Origin: Solanum dulcamara
Lineage: Eukaryota > Streptophyta > Magnoliopsida > Solanales > Solanaceae
DNA length: 64,000 nucleotides
Direction: 5' to 3'
Assembly (NCBI RefSeq): GCF_947179165.1
Contig: NC_077246.1
Location: 73,660,421-73,724,420 of the forward strand
Program-made: the position numbers and the translations under genes
In this document: one piece after another, positions 24,491 through 37,790 of the stretch
How the letters are laid out: each line of letters starts with the position of its first letter
Position numbering within the stretch: the first letter of the stretch is position 1
The notes under the pieces: model-generated
The model's input: the letters and a program-made list of their open reading frames with translations, nothing else
Told to the model about the DNA's origin: nothing
The model's database searches: none

Positions 24491-25390
24491 TTTATACTTG
24501 GTTAGTCGGGTCGGATTCGATTTATTTTTGTAACACTAATGTTTGAGACGTCTTACATTTGTCTTGATAAGTAACTTTTTAATAAAAATTATTGGTTAAT
24601 TTCGACGGTCGCTATATTTACTTTAAAAATGATGTATTCTTGCTTGAGCCAGCTCTTTACGAGTTAAAAAATAAATTAAACTTACGTACTCCATTTTTTT
24701 TACTATAAAACAAATCTCTAAAACAGTCCAAAAATTGTATCTCTTAATAACTTTCTTAGAATACAATCGTTTAATTAAAAATCTCAACATGCAACTGCCT
24801 AACCAAATAAAAACCTCAATAAGCAAGTTGTTAACATACTTGACTCCTTAAGAACCAACATAAGCAAGAACATTATAAAAGTAGGTTGGTCTTGTAGGAC
24901 ATAATACACACTATGTTTTAATTTTCTTTTCTTTTTTTAAAGGAGAGCACAATAAAGAATAGTTTAAATTGTTTGGAAATTCTTTCCTGATAAATGCCTA
25001 AATCAATTTAGACAAATTTCGATAAATAAGTTATCAAGTGACTTTTTTCTTTAAGAACTAATCCAATAATGATTATGTTCTTTTTTGTTTTAGATTTCTC
25101 CCAGTTATTTGATATTAATATTTGAACTGTCTAATTTAAATCCGCATATTGCAAAATTAATTTTGATAAAAACGATTTCATAAGATTATTTTTCATTCTC
25201 TGAACCTCAACGCTCTCGTAAGATTCTTTTCATTTCCCGAGGTGAAACCTTAAACCTCTATTGGTAACATGTTGTAGGTTCATTTTTGGGGGCACTACAT
25301 TACATTAAAAAAAAATTAAAAAAATTACTATATGTTATTTATATTTTATATAAATATAAATATAAAAAAAGTATCTAGATGATGAAAAAA
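24491..25390. other. AT-rich gap between divergent genes
   Basis: This is the spacer between the promoter of the leftward TPR/J-domain gene and that of the rightward small-protein gene. No exon or defined mobile element was recognised. Confidence 0.4.
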
Positions 25391-25401
25391 CACCAAAAAC
25401 T

Positions 25402-25435
25402 TGGGCCAATCAAATCAAGATTGGGCCATTGGGCT
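25402..25435. promoter_or_regulatory. Cluster of three site II (TGGGCY) motifs
   Basis: TGGGCC at 25402-25407 and 25422-25427 and TGGGCT at 25430-25435 lie within 34 bases. Clusters like this bind TCP factors in plant housekeeping promoters. They point to transcription of the rightward small-protein gene starting about 25480-25560, with a non-coding first exon perhaps ending at the GAACAG|GTGCAT donor near 25713. Confidence 0.55.
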
Positions 25436-25849
25436 CTTTTTTACCAACAATTTTTCCTAGAATTCCAATTTAAAAGTTGGCAGCATTCTAAAACGACAAA
25501 GATACGTGTTCTTTCTTCCTCTACTACACGTTTATTTTGTACTGTCAACTCCAGCATAATCAAAAAACACAAGAATCCTCATAACAGAGTGTAGCAGAAT
25601 AGTTGATATTGCAGATGCCCTTTTGCTTATTCTCGTCATCTTAGTCAATCTTGTAACCCCTTTTAATCTCTAATTTAGAGGATACATTGAAGTTGTGTTT
25701 TGTTAATGAACAGGTGCATAAACATAGCCAAGATTGGATTTTTCTTGAAAAAGATTGGTTCTTTTTAGTGTTTGCTGCTTATTTTTGAGTATTTCACAGT
25801 GGATGTCTTGTTTTCTTGTGATGGTTCCAGCTAAGATTTTATTTTCTTC

Positions 25850-26175
25850 GATTTTAGTATTACCTGATGTTTCATTTGCTTTGATTATCTTATTATTTTG
25901 TTTGTCTTCTTTATTGTTTTCAGCATGGCTTCGTACTACTGTATTTGCTTTACATATGTTTTACCTGAGCCGAGAATCTATCAGAAATAACCTCTCTACC
26001 TTCACAAGATAAGGGTGCAGTTTGAACTATTGATTTACATAATTGGTAATAACCAATTAGGTTAATGACGAAACCTAGAAATCAATCACTGATTATTACT
26101 GATCCAAGGTTGTATACACACCACTCTCTTCAGACTCCACTTGTGGAATTACACTGGGTATGTTGTTGTTATGGA
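25850..26175 (+). mobile_element. SINE/RTE 3' tail split by ~90 bp of other sequence
   Basis: 'gagccgagaatctatcagaaataacctctctaccttcacaagataagggtgcag' at 25970-26020 and 'acacaccactctcttcagactccacttgtggaattacactgggtatgttgttgtt' at 26116-26172 are adjacent parts of one repeat consensus. They are separated by unrelated sequence at about 26020-26110. It sits in the 5' UTR intron of the small-protein gene. Confidence 0.65.
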
Positions 26176-26503
26176 TTCTAGCTAAGTTTTCACCTTCTCT
26201 TGCTAAAAAAAGATTAATTCTTGCAAATATTGCTTATTATATGCTTTTTCTCTTTTGGGTGGAGGAGGGATGAAGAGGAAGTTAGTGTTTTGAAATGACT
26301 GGACTTATTTTGAAAGATTCATAAATAAAAATGCAGTCTTTGAATGTGTAATAAATATGTATGTGTTGCTCTTTCTAGATGTATGCATGTATGTTAAGCA
26401 ATGTAAAGAGGGTTAATAACAAAGTCAAGATGTCCATGATAGGCGGCTGAGTGGTTGAGGCATAGGAGTAACAACTTGAAGATTCTTTTGTTTGATTCCT
26501 AGC

Positions 26504-26610
26504 TAGTGGCGGAGACTGGATTTTCACTAAGGGGTTCAAGCTCAACATATACTATGTATACATAATCTTTTGTTTGACCTCATATGAACCCATTTCTTCC
26601 CTCCAGTTCC
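26504..26610. mobile_element. Short dispersed repeat ('GGCGGAG...CCGCCCC' family)
   Basis: 'agtggcggagactggattttcac' at the left and 'cctccagttccgcccctggtcc' at the right, with 'ggggttcaagctcaacatata' and 'tatgaacccatttc' inside, resemble the Solanaceae repeat also seen at 39803-39976 and 43250-43430. Confidence 0.5.
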
Positions 26611-27404
26611 GCCCCTGGTCCTAGCTACAACACTCCGTATGATCCCATATGCTCTAGACTTCGTGTGCAGGTTTACCTGGCTGCACAGTAAATAAGTCGA
26701 GGCACACACGATTTAGTGCTAACACCACTAATCTTTTCCCCCAAAATGACAAAAAAAGACAGAGAAGTAGAAGGACATATTGACACAAAACTTTCTTAAA
26801 GGGCATTAGAAATTATATGAATTTTTCTAGGAGGTACAAGCAAGTTCTTGTTGAAAGGATTGGAGTGAATTGATTCCAACTTCTGAGTCGGAGTCAGGAT
26901 TTGAAGCTTATATGTTCGAGATTTGAGACTAAAGTTATTGGGTTGTAAATTAATAATATGTATATATTCAATGAAATTTTAATACAAATACACGGTTTGA
27001 ACCAAAACTACTAGGTTTGGCTGAATCCCTAACCGAAATGCTAGCTATTTTTTGTGTCTGTTAGTGACTGATGATACATGATTAGAAAGTTAAAGTTGAC
27101 AAGACTGGTAACTAGTTCAAGAAATGACTGGAATTTGTATTGGTAGATTGCATGTTAGGTCTTCTATTTGTCTTGTTTGAGAGTGAAGAGAAAAAAAACA
27201 CTAGTAATGGCATGCAGTAACAACAATCATTTGGTTTCAAAACTTGAGTCTTGATCTGACAAATTTGAGAAGTGTATTGCATCTTCTCTTCCTGATTTGC
27301 TTGGCTTTTTAGTATAGTTGTCTTATTTTGCAGTGAGTATTCATGGTTTCTTGTCCTTGGACAATAATAGATGCTGTTGCCGTTTTCTCTCAAGGGGTCG
27401 TGAG

Positions 27405-27470
27405 CTGGTGAAGATACTTGTTAGTGGAAATCTTAACTGGTGAAGATACTTGCTAGCGGAAATCTTAACT
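27405..27470 (+). repeat. 33-bp tandem duplication before the coding exon
   Basis: 'ctggtgaagatacttgYtagYggaaatcttaa' occurs twice in a row (27405-27437 and 27438-27470) directly before the acceptor of the exon carrying the start codon of the small-protein gene. The copies differ at two positions. Confidence 0.85.
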
Positions 27471-27490
27471 TCTGTTTTAATTTAGGCAGA

Positions 27491-29666
27491 ATGGACCACA
27501 ATACTCTTGGAGCTTCACAAGGTATTTCGACTTGTTATTAGATCTCCATTTCTGCCCATCGCGTACACCTGGTCTTCTAACAACATTTCTGTTTGTTCTG
27601 AAAACCATTAATTTATGCGTAGGTTTGTTGGTTTTTAAATTTCCAACAGATTATAGAATTATATGTGTCTTTTGGTGTCTGAAAGAGTTTAATTAGGGGT
27701 TTACATAAAGGTATATCATTGGAAGGAGCTAACCAAATAGTTTAAGGACGTATTATTCATCAGAAAATAGTAAAAGGATGTTGGTTCTCAAAATAATAGG
27801 GTGGGGAAGGATGTGGACATGTGGTGGTGGATTGTCGGAGCCCAAAAAATTGAATAGGCAAAATGACAAGAACTTGAACATTTTTTAAGCTTAAGTGGAT
27901 AGATAATACTGTTGATAGACTGTGTGGAATTCATGGTTCAGGACTTGCTAAAAGTGAAGTGTACCAGATTTCTAGAGTAGGGTGATATCCTCAAAACACA
28001 GGAAGGCATTTCGATATTTTGCAAAAACTCCTCACTTTCTGAGAATAAAGTGCATCACCATAAAATTAAGGGTGAAAGGCTGTTGCAAAACATGCTGGCA
28101 TCGCCGCATTGGGGTGATTATCCATAAGAGTAACTAACGTCCTCTGCTTAGCAAGGAGATGATGTATCCACTTGGTTAGGAAACTGACAAAATGTTCTCT
28201 TTAGGAAGAGTAAATAATCCCCTGCAGAAGTTAATAACTCCCCTCTTTCCCAATAGAAATATCATACTCGTTTCTCACTCTCTTTTTCGGTCAAGTTCTT
28301 TTCCTTAGTTAAGAAACAAGAGTTGATCAAGGCACACCATTGTAAGGGAGAAGAGGGATCCTGCTCGGTCTGTTGGGAATTCTTATCCCTAAATCAGTAC
28401 TTGACCCTTAAGTTACTCGAAAATTCGTTACTCCTAAGTTCTGGAACGTATTATCCCAACAAGATGTCTCTGTCATTTGATCCATCAAAAAAGAACAAGA
28501 TGTCTCTGTCATCTGATTTTCTTGTGGTTACTATTAATATATACTGAATTGACCCACTAGTGATATCTTGAACAAAAAATTATTTTTGAGAAGTTCCCCT
28601 GTTAGTAGTTGGATAAGATGTTATCTGAAGGCCAAAGTGAAGAATCTTAAGGCTATACCAACTGCCAAGTATATGCCTTAGCTACTGAAGCCAAGAGAAA
28701 CAACATGGGCCCTAATTGGATCTATTTTAGAGCTTTCTACCAGGAAGATTTAAAGGTTTGGTAAATTCAATAAACGTTGTTCAAGCATTAGTAATTCTTT
28801 GTTGACTGGATGTCTCTGCTCAAATAAGAAAACTGGTAGATCACAATTCACATCCTTGATTTGTTATGTACTTAAAGATAGCAATTTCTTCTTTGATAGA
28901 AGGTTAAAGGTCAATACAGAAATTCAGAAAGGGGGGCGGGGGGGGCAAGAAGAAAATAAACTAGTTCCTTATATTGGGCTTAATAACATTTCTAGATGCC
29001 AATATTGAAGATATTAAACCTTATAAAAAAATAACCTTGAAGAAATAAGGATTTAGTGCATCCTAAATGTAGTATTTTGCCTTCTTTTTTTGCGAAGGAA
29101 GGAACAATAAAAAATGGGATCATTCTCTTTTGTCGAAGAAAGAGCTCTGATGCATTTTATCACAACTTCTGTATATCATCTTATCATGAATTTTCTCGCC
29201 GATAGAATATATTTGAGGTTTTCTCAAACTTAGCAATTTTCCAATTAGATGATAATAAATTGTATCTGATCTTAATCAATTCTGGGTGATGTCTTTCCCT
29301 TGACATGACACATCTTTAGCTGCAGCTAAGAGTGAAGGCATTGAGTCCTGTAGAAAAATGCAACAGGCTTCTGGGGAAGAGACATCTGAAGTGAATCAAG
29401 GTCAAGGTGGTAAAAACATTGCAGCTGATGTGGCCCCAGCACATGAGAAATCTCACGGCGATGTAAACATGGAGGCGGATATCACTATGGATGAAGTAAT
29501 AAGAGCCGGAGGTCTAGGAGCAAGAGACGATTTAAATAGTGTTCTTCCTGTGGCAGCTGACACCACTGACTTTGAAGCTTCTATTCGTGATGCTTGGGAC
29601 TATGAAGGGCAACGTGAAAGCATTACTCGACCAGGCCTTGGCTGGACAGAACCTGCAAAGAAATAG
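27491..29666 (+). CDS. Small conserved plant protein of unknown function (125 aa)
   Basis: Two coding exons: 27491-27521 (MDHNTLGASQ plus one base) and 29320-29666, joined across a 1.8 kb intron with GT and AG ends; 378 nt in total. The start exon follows a clear acceptor (TTTAATTTAG at about 27477-27486), so an upstream non-coding exon exists. The protein is acidic and hydrophilic, with no signal peptide or membrane segment. Its C-terminal half is the most family-like part: EADITMDEVIRAGGLGARDD, LPVAADTTDFEASIRDA and the ending RPGLGWTEPAKK. I recognise the style of this tail from unnamed plant proteins but know no function. The site II cluster 2 kb upstream suggests broad expression. Confidence 0.85.
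28455..28522 (+). repeat. Short direct duplication in the small-protein gene intron
   Basis: 'aacaagatgtctctgtcatYtgat' occurs at about 28459 and again at about 28494, 35 bp apart, in the 1.8 kb intron (27522-29319). The rest of that intron shows no coding signal and no mobile element I can name. Confidence 0.6.
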
Positions 29667-29773
29667 ATCTATCCATGGTACAACTTAAGGTGGACTTCCA
29701 ATGGCACTCTTAGACTCTCGGTTCTGCTCCTGTTGATTGAACATTCCCTTATGTGTCTTATGGTTCTTCAAGA

Positions 29774-29779
29774 AATAAA
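29774..29779 (+). terminator. Candidate poly(A) signal AATAAA
   Basis: AATAAA lies 108 bp after the stop codon of the small-protein gene, in a suitable place for its polyadenylation. It is positional evidence only. Confidence 0.5.
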
Positions 29780-30161
29780 TCCTATCCCCATGTATGAAAT
29801 TAATTATAACCTCGATGGATCTTTTTAGCGACGTGCGTACTTGTCAATCTATTGTTTCTCCTTTCTGTGCTTTCCTGTTTAATGTATCTTGTTGTGTTGG
29901 AGATTGGAATTCCATATTAAAATCCATTACGCAAAATGAAAATGTCAACCGTGAGTGGAATCTTACTGAATCTTTAATCAAATCCCCTAAGCACAAGCAT
30001 CAGAGTCGCTGCCAGTTTTCAGGTATTCAATGTACAAAGATATTCTTTCTGAAAAAGAATGCTACAATGCTTCAACTTTGTTATATGTGTACGTTGTGGA
30101 GCATTATAACCATAGATCTATGTAAAAAACTCTATATAGCTATTTAATTTATCGGAAGAAG

Positions 30162-32672
<2,511 letters not shown>

Positions 32673-32757
32673 TCTTTCTTAAAAGTGGTTGTTGACACAA
32701 AGTTTCTTGAAAATAAGGGGTGTAGAATGGCCTCAAGAAAATTAAGGTTGGTCAAGA

Positions 32758-32768
32758 GAATATATAAA
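32758..32768 (-). promoter_or_regulatory. TATA box of the CKX gene
   Basis: The coding strand reads CCTTTATATATTC about 90 bp above the first ATG, a good plant TATA box with room for a leader of roughly 60 nt. A TATA promoter suits a regulated hormone-metabolism gene. Confidence 0.55.
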
Positions 32769-32779
32769 GGGGAGAATTT

Positions 32780-33210
32780 GTAAGTGTCACTATCAATTGG
32801 CACTAATTAAGTGGTCTATTGGACTGCATGTGAGGACTATATAACTTGAAAGTGGATGTTAATTTATGGAAAAATATTGAAAATTTTGATTTTGGATTCA
32901 GATTGTTTTAGTTTGAAGTAGAAAAAATTTCACCTGTCACTTGGTACTTCACTACTGTTCTTCCAACTACCACCATATCATTTTTTTTTAACATGTCTTA
33001 TTTGCTATTTTGAGCAAATTTTATCTGCAGAATCTGGTATTCTACACCAACTATTTATTCAAAGTGTTCATTTTTGGTGAAACAATGTCACCAAATTTCT
33101 TTATTTAAAGCCATTCTATATGAAGGTGATATGTACTACTATTATATTTTTGCAACCTTTTCAGTGTATCTTAATCTTGTTTCGTCTATTTTCCGTTACT
33201 ATTTATTGTT
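32780..33210. other. CKX upstream region, no defined element
   Basis: AT-rich upstream DNA with no exon. I see no clear hormone-response cluster or mobile element. Confidence 0.35.
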
Positions 33211-34165
33211 GGTATAATACATAAACAAACACTCAAACTTAGCCTCAGCCGGCAAGTAAGCATTCCAACTTTGTGTATGCACATCTAAATACCTCAACTC
33301 GTCTTCACTGTATCAACTAAAGACTCCAACTTACAAAATGATCAACTAAACACCTTTAAAATTTATGTGCCACGTTAGTGTCCGGTGTCCACTAGATATA
33401 GTGGGATGAATTGGAGTTTTTAGTTGTCAGTTGAGACCAATTTGAAGTGTCACGATGTGCACTTTCAAAGTTGGAGTGCTTACTTGTCAGCTTATGCCAA
33501 GTAGGGGTGTACATGGACCGGGTTGGTTCGAATTTTTTACAAATCAAATCAAACCATTTGTGTCGGGTTATTAAATCTATAAACCAAACCAAACCAATAA
33601 AAGTCGGATTTTTTGATATCAATTTTTCTCGGATTTTTCGGATTTTTTCGGGTTTCTCGGATTTTTCATAGTATCTAATAAAAAGCACAGAGCAGTGCTT
33701 CTTAAAAAGAGTTTTAGTACAAAATATCAACATATAAGATGGAGGCAGAATACTTTTTGAAGTTTTAACTTTATAATATAACTTTATAAGATGATCTTTT
33801 TTTGTATATTATTTAGATGAGCTTCTCAAGTTCAAATCTAAATGTAAGAAAGAAAATAAAAATTATAAAAAATTTTAAAAAAATATTTATAAATTACATT
33901 TTAATAAATATTTTTATGTATAACATAATTTAAAAGTAGTATATCTATAATCGGATCGGTTTGGGTTTGATTTGACTTTTTTTAGTTAAAAACAAACCAA
34001 TCCTATAATGGTCGGATTTTTTTTTCAAACACCAAACCAAGTCAAACCAAACCACTAGTCGGGTTTTTTTTCCGGTTTGGTTCGATTTGTCGGTTTGGTG
34101 TGGTTTATCGGTTTGTCCTGTACAGCCCTAATGCCAAGTTTGAGTGTTTGTTTATGTATTATGCC
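33211..34165. mobile_element. MITE with 30-bp inverted ends, split by an hAT element
   Basis: The left end GGTATAATACATAAACAAAC (33211 on) continues ACTCAAACTT. The right end, finishing at 34165, is its reverse complement over 30 bases with one or two changes (GTTTGTTTATGTATTATGCC). The interior mentions the same words as another member at 35056-35313. The element is interrupted by the hAT copy at 33502-34130; without that insert it is about 320 bp. Confidence 0.85.
33502..34130. mobile_element. Non-autonomous hAT element with 8-bp target duplication
   Basis: The ends TAGGGGTGTACA and TGTACAGCCCTA are a 12-bp inverted pair with one mismatch. The 8-bp sequence ATGCCAAG flanks both sides (33494-33501 and 34131-34138), the hAT target-duplication length. 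The 629 bp interior is rich in 'aaaccaaaccaa' and 'tcggttt' runs and has no transposase. It is inserted in the MITE above. Confidence 0.9.
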
Positions 34166-34177
34166 TGTATTAGTCCT

Positions 34178-34410
34178 TGTATTTTGATTATCTTATTATT
34201 TTGTTGTAGTTACTATTCCTTTTGTCAGGATGCTTAGTTTTGTATTTTGTTTTGATTTCTTCACTCATGTTACTTTCTTGAGACGTTGAGGGTCTATCGG
34301 AAATAACATCTGATAGGGTAAGTTTGCGTACAAATTATCTTTATCAAATCCACTTACGAGATTATGCTGTATATAGTGCAAGATTATACTGTATATAGTG
34401 TTGTTGTATT
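34178..34410 (+). mobile_element. Degenerate SINE/RTE 3' tail
   Basis: 'gacgttgagggtctatcggaaataacatctgatagggtaagtttgcgtaca' and 'ccacttacgagattatgctgtatatagtg' follow the same order as the copy at 18370-18607, with a T-rich lead-in. The end is corrupted and partly duplicated. Confidence 0.6.
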
Positions 34411-34633
34411 CAGTGTGTCCTAATATAAAAATTATATATTATGGCTGGCTGGCTGCACAAACAATTTACTCAATTCTCTCTGTTATAGTGGATGCCCTTT
34501 AAGCTTTACTAGGTCCACAAATTTTATCTTCCCCAATGGGTAAGAGGCTTTAAGAGGATATTTAATCCACGCGGGATTGAATGCATGTGTGTTTCTCTGT
34601 CTGTCTACCAGATCACATTCCAACTTGGATTTG

Positions 34634-34773
34634 ACATATATATATATACCGACGGCTATCATATAGTTGGTATATTTTAATATGTTATAGTAGGTAATAT
34701 AAATATATATATATATATATACACCGACAGCTATCATATAGTTGGTATATTTTAATATGTTATAGCAGGTAAT
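34634..34773 (+). repeat. Direct duplication joined to AT runs
   Basis: 'accgacRgctatcatatagttggtatattttaatatgttatagYaggtaat' is present twice (about 34649-34700 and 34722-34773), each preceded by an (AT)n run. Slippage in the AT tract may have produced the duplication. Confidence 0.85.
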
Positions 34774-35055
34774 TTAACTTTTCAAAAAAGTTGTCGGAGT
34801 GTTTGTCGCCTTATCCGAAAATAGTATGTAATCGAAGGATTCGATATTAGTACGACAACTTTTTTGAGAAGTCCGTAACTAATATTTCACAATTAATATT
34901 TCACGAAGTCTTGTAGTTATTTTTTAGATGACCTGGTTGTGTATGGTCTTGGTATATAAAAGTTAGATCCCTTTATGATAATCATCTTATATAATAATAT
35001 TTCACTATAACAATCGAGTTCTTTTTGGAACCGATTGTCATGTTATGTTATATTA

Positions 35056-35313
35056 TAGGTATAATACATGAACAAACACTCAAATTAATTGGGAAGTAAG
35101 CACTTCACAACTTTGAGAGTGCTTATTTAGATACCTCATTTTGATTTCAACTAGCAATTAAACACTCCAACTTGTCCCTATTATGTCTTGTGGACACTCA
35201 ACGCTGACGTGACATATAAATTTTAAAGGTGTCTAGAAGATTATCTTGTAAGTTGGAGTGTTTTATTGTTAATTGAGGTTAAGGTATCTATTTATGTATT
35301 ATGTTTATATTAT
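35056..35313. mobile_element. MITE, second copy of the GGTATAATACAT family
   Basis: It starts GGTATAATACATGAACAAACACTCAA and ends TATTTATGTATTATGTTTATA, inverted to each other. The interior 'taaacactccaacttgtcc' and 'gtggacactcaacgctgacgtgac' matches the element at 33211-34165. About 258 bp, uninterrupted. Confidence 0.75.
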
Positions 35314-36904
35314 AAGTTTTCTAAAACTATCATAAAATATTTGAACAAATAATAGAAAGAGGTTTGACTGTTAGAAGTCTTGTCAACCTCTACATAGGAT
35401 CTACATCTACTAATAGTGTCAGGTATCTGTTTGATGGATTTTAGTTCTTGATGGAGAGGGTGTGGAGAAGCCAAGGGGAGGCCCCTACTAAGTTACTTGT
35501 TGTTAGGTCTTATTAGTATGGGGCTGAGTTGAAAAAAAAGACTTATCAAGCTTAGTGGTGGTCCTGAGCTTGCCACTTTAGAAAATTTGGTACATTATTA
35601 TAATATTCTTTGATGAAATATATAATTGGATAAATTTTCATGTGAAAGAAAAGGGATATTTGGAGCTGAAATAATAATAATATTTGATGTGATCTTATAA
35701 GTTTAAACCTATCTTATAGAGAGAGATTGTTTCCAAAATAGTTGAATAGAGAGTTCAACAGATATTTGGAGTAAAAAAATTATGTGAATTAGTTATTTTT
35801 TGAATGAAAGTTGTGAGGGGAAAAATACTTAATGGATTAGGGGAGAGTTTGGTAGGGTGAAACTATTTTTTAGATATTATATTCGATTGATCAAAAATTT
35901 TGAAATCGGAGAAACGAGTTAATTAAAAATTAGGAGGATTGACTTTCTTGATGGAATATTTTTAAATGTTACATTTTACTTCTTCCGTTCCTCTAACACA
36001 ATCCATTCTTGTAGTCCTCAACCTCCAACATCGATTGAGACTCCCTCCACAGTTCTAATAAAATCTCTACGTACTTGTTCAGGACAAGTGAGATTTTCTC
36101 TCTGCGTGCTTCCGCCTACACACCCTTATCCCTCCTTCACCTTTCATAATATTTATCTAGATGGTATATAAACACTTTTAGACAATAAATTTTATTTTCT
36201 AAACAAACAACATAAAATAAATAAATAAATAAATAAATTACTTATTTTTGAGAAAAACATTTTCCTTTTACAAAATACATCCCATGACTCAAAGTTAAAA
36301 GGACAAAAAGAACATATATCCAATAAAAAAAAAAGAAATAAACTAAAGGGGCTTATAAGTTTGGCAACTTTTTGCTGCCAAAACAACTATTATATGGTCT
36401 TTAAATAAGTAACAATTCTCTATTTGCTGTTTTCTTCATGAAGTTACTGCGTTTAAAGACTATACTTGTTTTGGCAATTTCATCGTGAGTGTTCAGTATT
36501 CATATTGAAATTTCGATTAATTCGAATTCATATTGTATAAGATTTATTGAAAAGGAAAGTGCTTCCTCATAGATATTGAATAGGGAAAACACACAAAAAA
36601 AGAAGCTAATTAAGTAATCAACTCAATATTCTTTTTCTTAAAATGTTCTTTGAGTTGCTTTCTTGTTGTTTTTTTTGTGCCAAACAAATTACTATTCTGG
36701 AAATTATTACCCCATTTCCTTTTGTTTCTTCACCTTCCAAAAATGAATCATAATGTATGTCCAGTGCCTCTTCCATCCATTTATGTACTAAGAACTATAC
36801 AGTATATAAGTATTTTAATATTGTGCATATTTGTGAAGATACATTAATTAATTACTTCCATCAGTGTGTGTTTACTATGTGTGTTAATGCTCAAATAAAA
36901 TCAC
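35314..36904. other. Gene-free AT-rich interval
   Basis: No exon or named element. An (AAAT)n microsatellite runs from about 36213 to 36238. Short open frames in the interval have low-complexity or hydrophobic translations with no recognisable domain. Confidence 0.4.
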
Positions 36905-37790
36905 TCTATTTAAGTTGCCACTAAAGGTGTATTTGTAGTGATTTAATAAGATTGCCACAAATAATTATACTTGTACTGGTGACTTATATAGTCGTCACTA
37001 AAGTATCATTTTAGTGACGACTACATAAAAAAAGTAAGAATATTTATGGCGATTTAACAAGATTGCTACAAAAAGTTATAATGGTGACCGTTGTTCTTAC
37101 AAGTTATCAACAGAAAGTATTATTTTAGCGACGATTATACACAAAATGTAAGGATAATTCATGTTGACTCAATAAGATTGCCACAAAAAGCTATTGTAAC
37201 TATAGTGGCCGATGACCCTTGTAGGTGTCATTGTCGTCACAAAAAATATCATTTTAGTGATGACATTTTGAGGTGACTGCTATACACAATAACGCAAAAA
37301 GTAAGGATATTCGTGGCGATTCAATAAGATTGTCACAAAAGCTGTAGTTATAATAGTCGGTAACCCTAGTAATCGCCATAGATGTCACATAACATATCAT
37401 TTTAGTGACAACTATATGCAAAGAGTAAAGAAGGCGACTCAATAAGATCACATTAAAAAAAATGATATTTAAGCAGTGACCCTTATAAGCGTCATAGAAA
37501 ATATCATTTCACTATCGATTATATGCAAAAAAGTGATCTTATGTAACATATCATTGTAGAGTAAGGAAGGTGACTCAATAAGATCACAACAAAAAAGCTA
37601 TAGTTTTAGTGGTAACCCTTGTAGTCAGCATATAGTGATAAAAAAGTAAGGATATTTGTGGCGACTCAATAATATTGCCACAAAAGACTAAAGTTATAAT
37701 AATAGTGGCCTATGACTCTTCTAGTGTGACTACGTTATATAAAGTATCATTTTAGTGACGACTATATAAAAAAAGGTAAGAGATATCCGT
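36905..37790 (+). repeat. Tandem array of TTTTAGTGACGAC subterminal-type units
   Basis: 'GTAAGGATATTTGTGGCGACTCAATAAGATTGCCACAAAA' recurs near 36921, 37036, 37150, 37299, 37427, 37561 and 37646 (spacing 85-149 bp), alternating with 'TATCATTTTAGTGACGACTATA' and 'GTGGCCGATGACCCTTGTAG'. The TTTAGYGACGAC word is what one sees in subterminal repeats of plant CACTA and related DNA transposons. No transposase is seen. Confidence 0.8.

Noticed and set aside
36905..37790. Regularly spaced repeats suggesting a CRISPR array
   Set aside because: Units are long, diverged and directly adjoining without unique spacers, in plant nuclear DNA.
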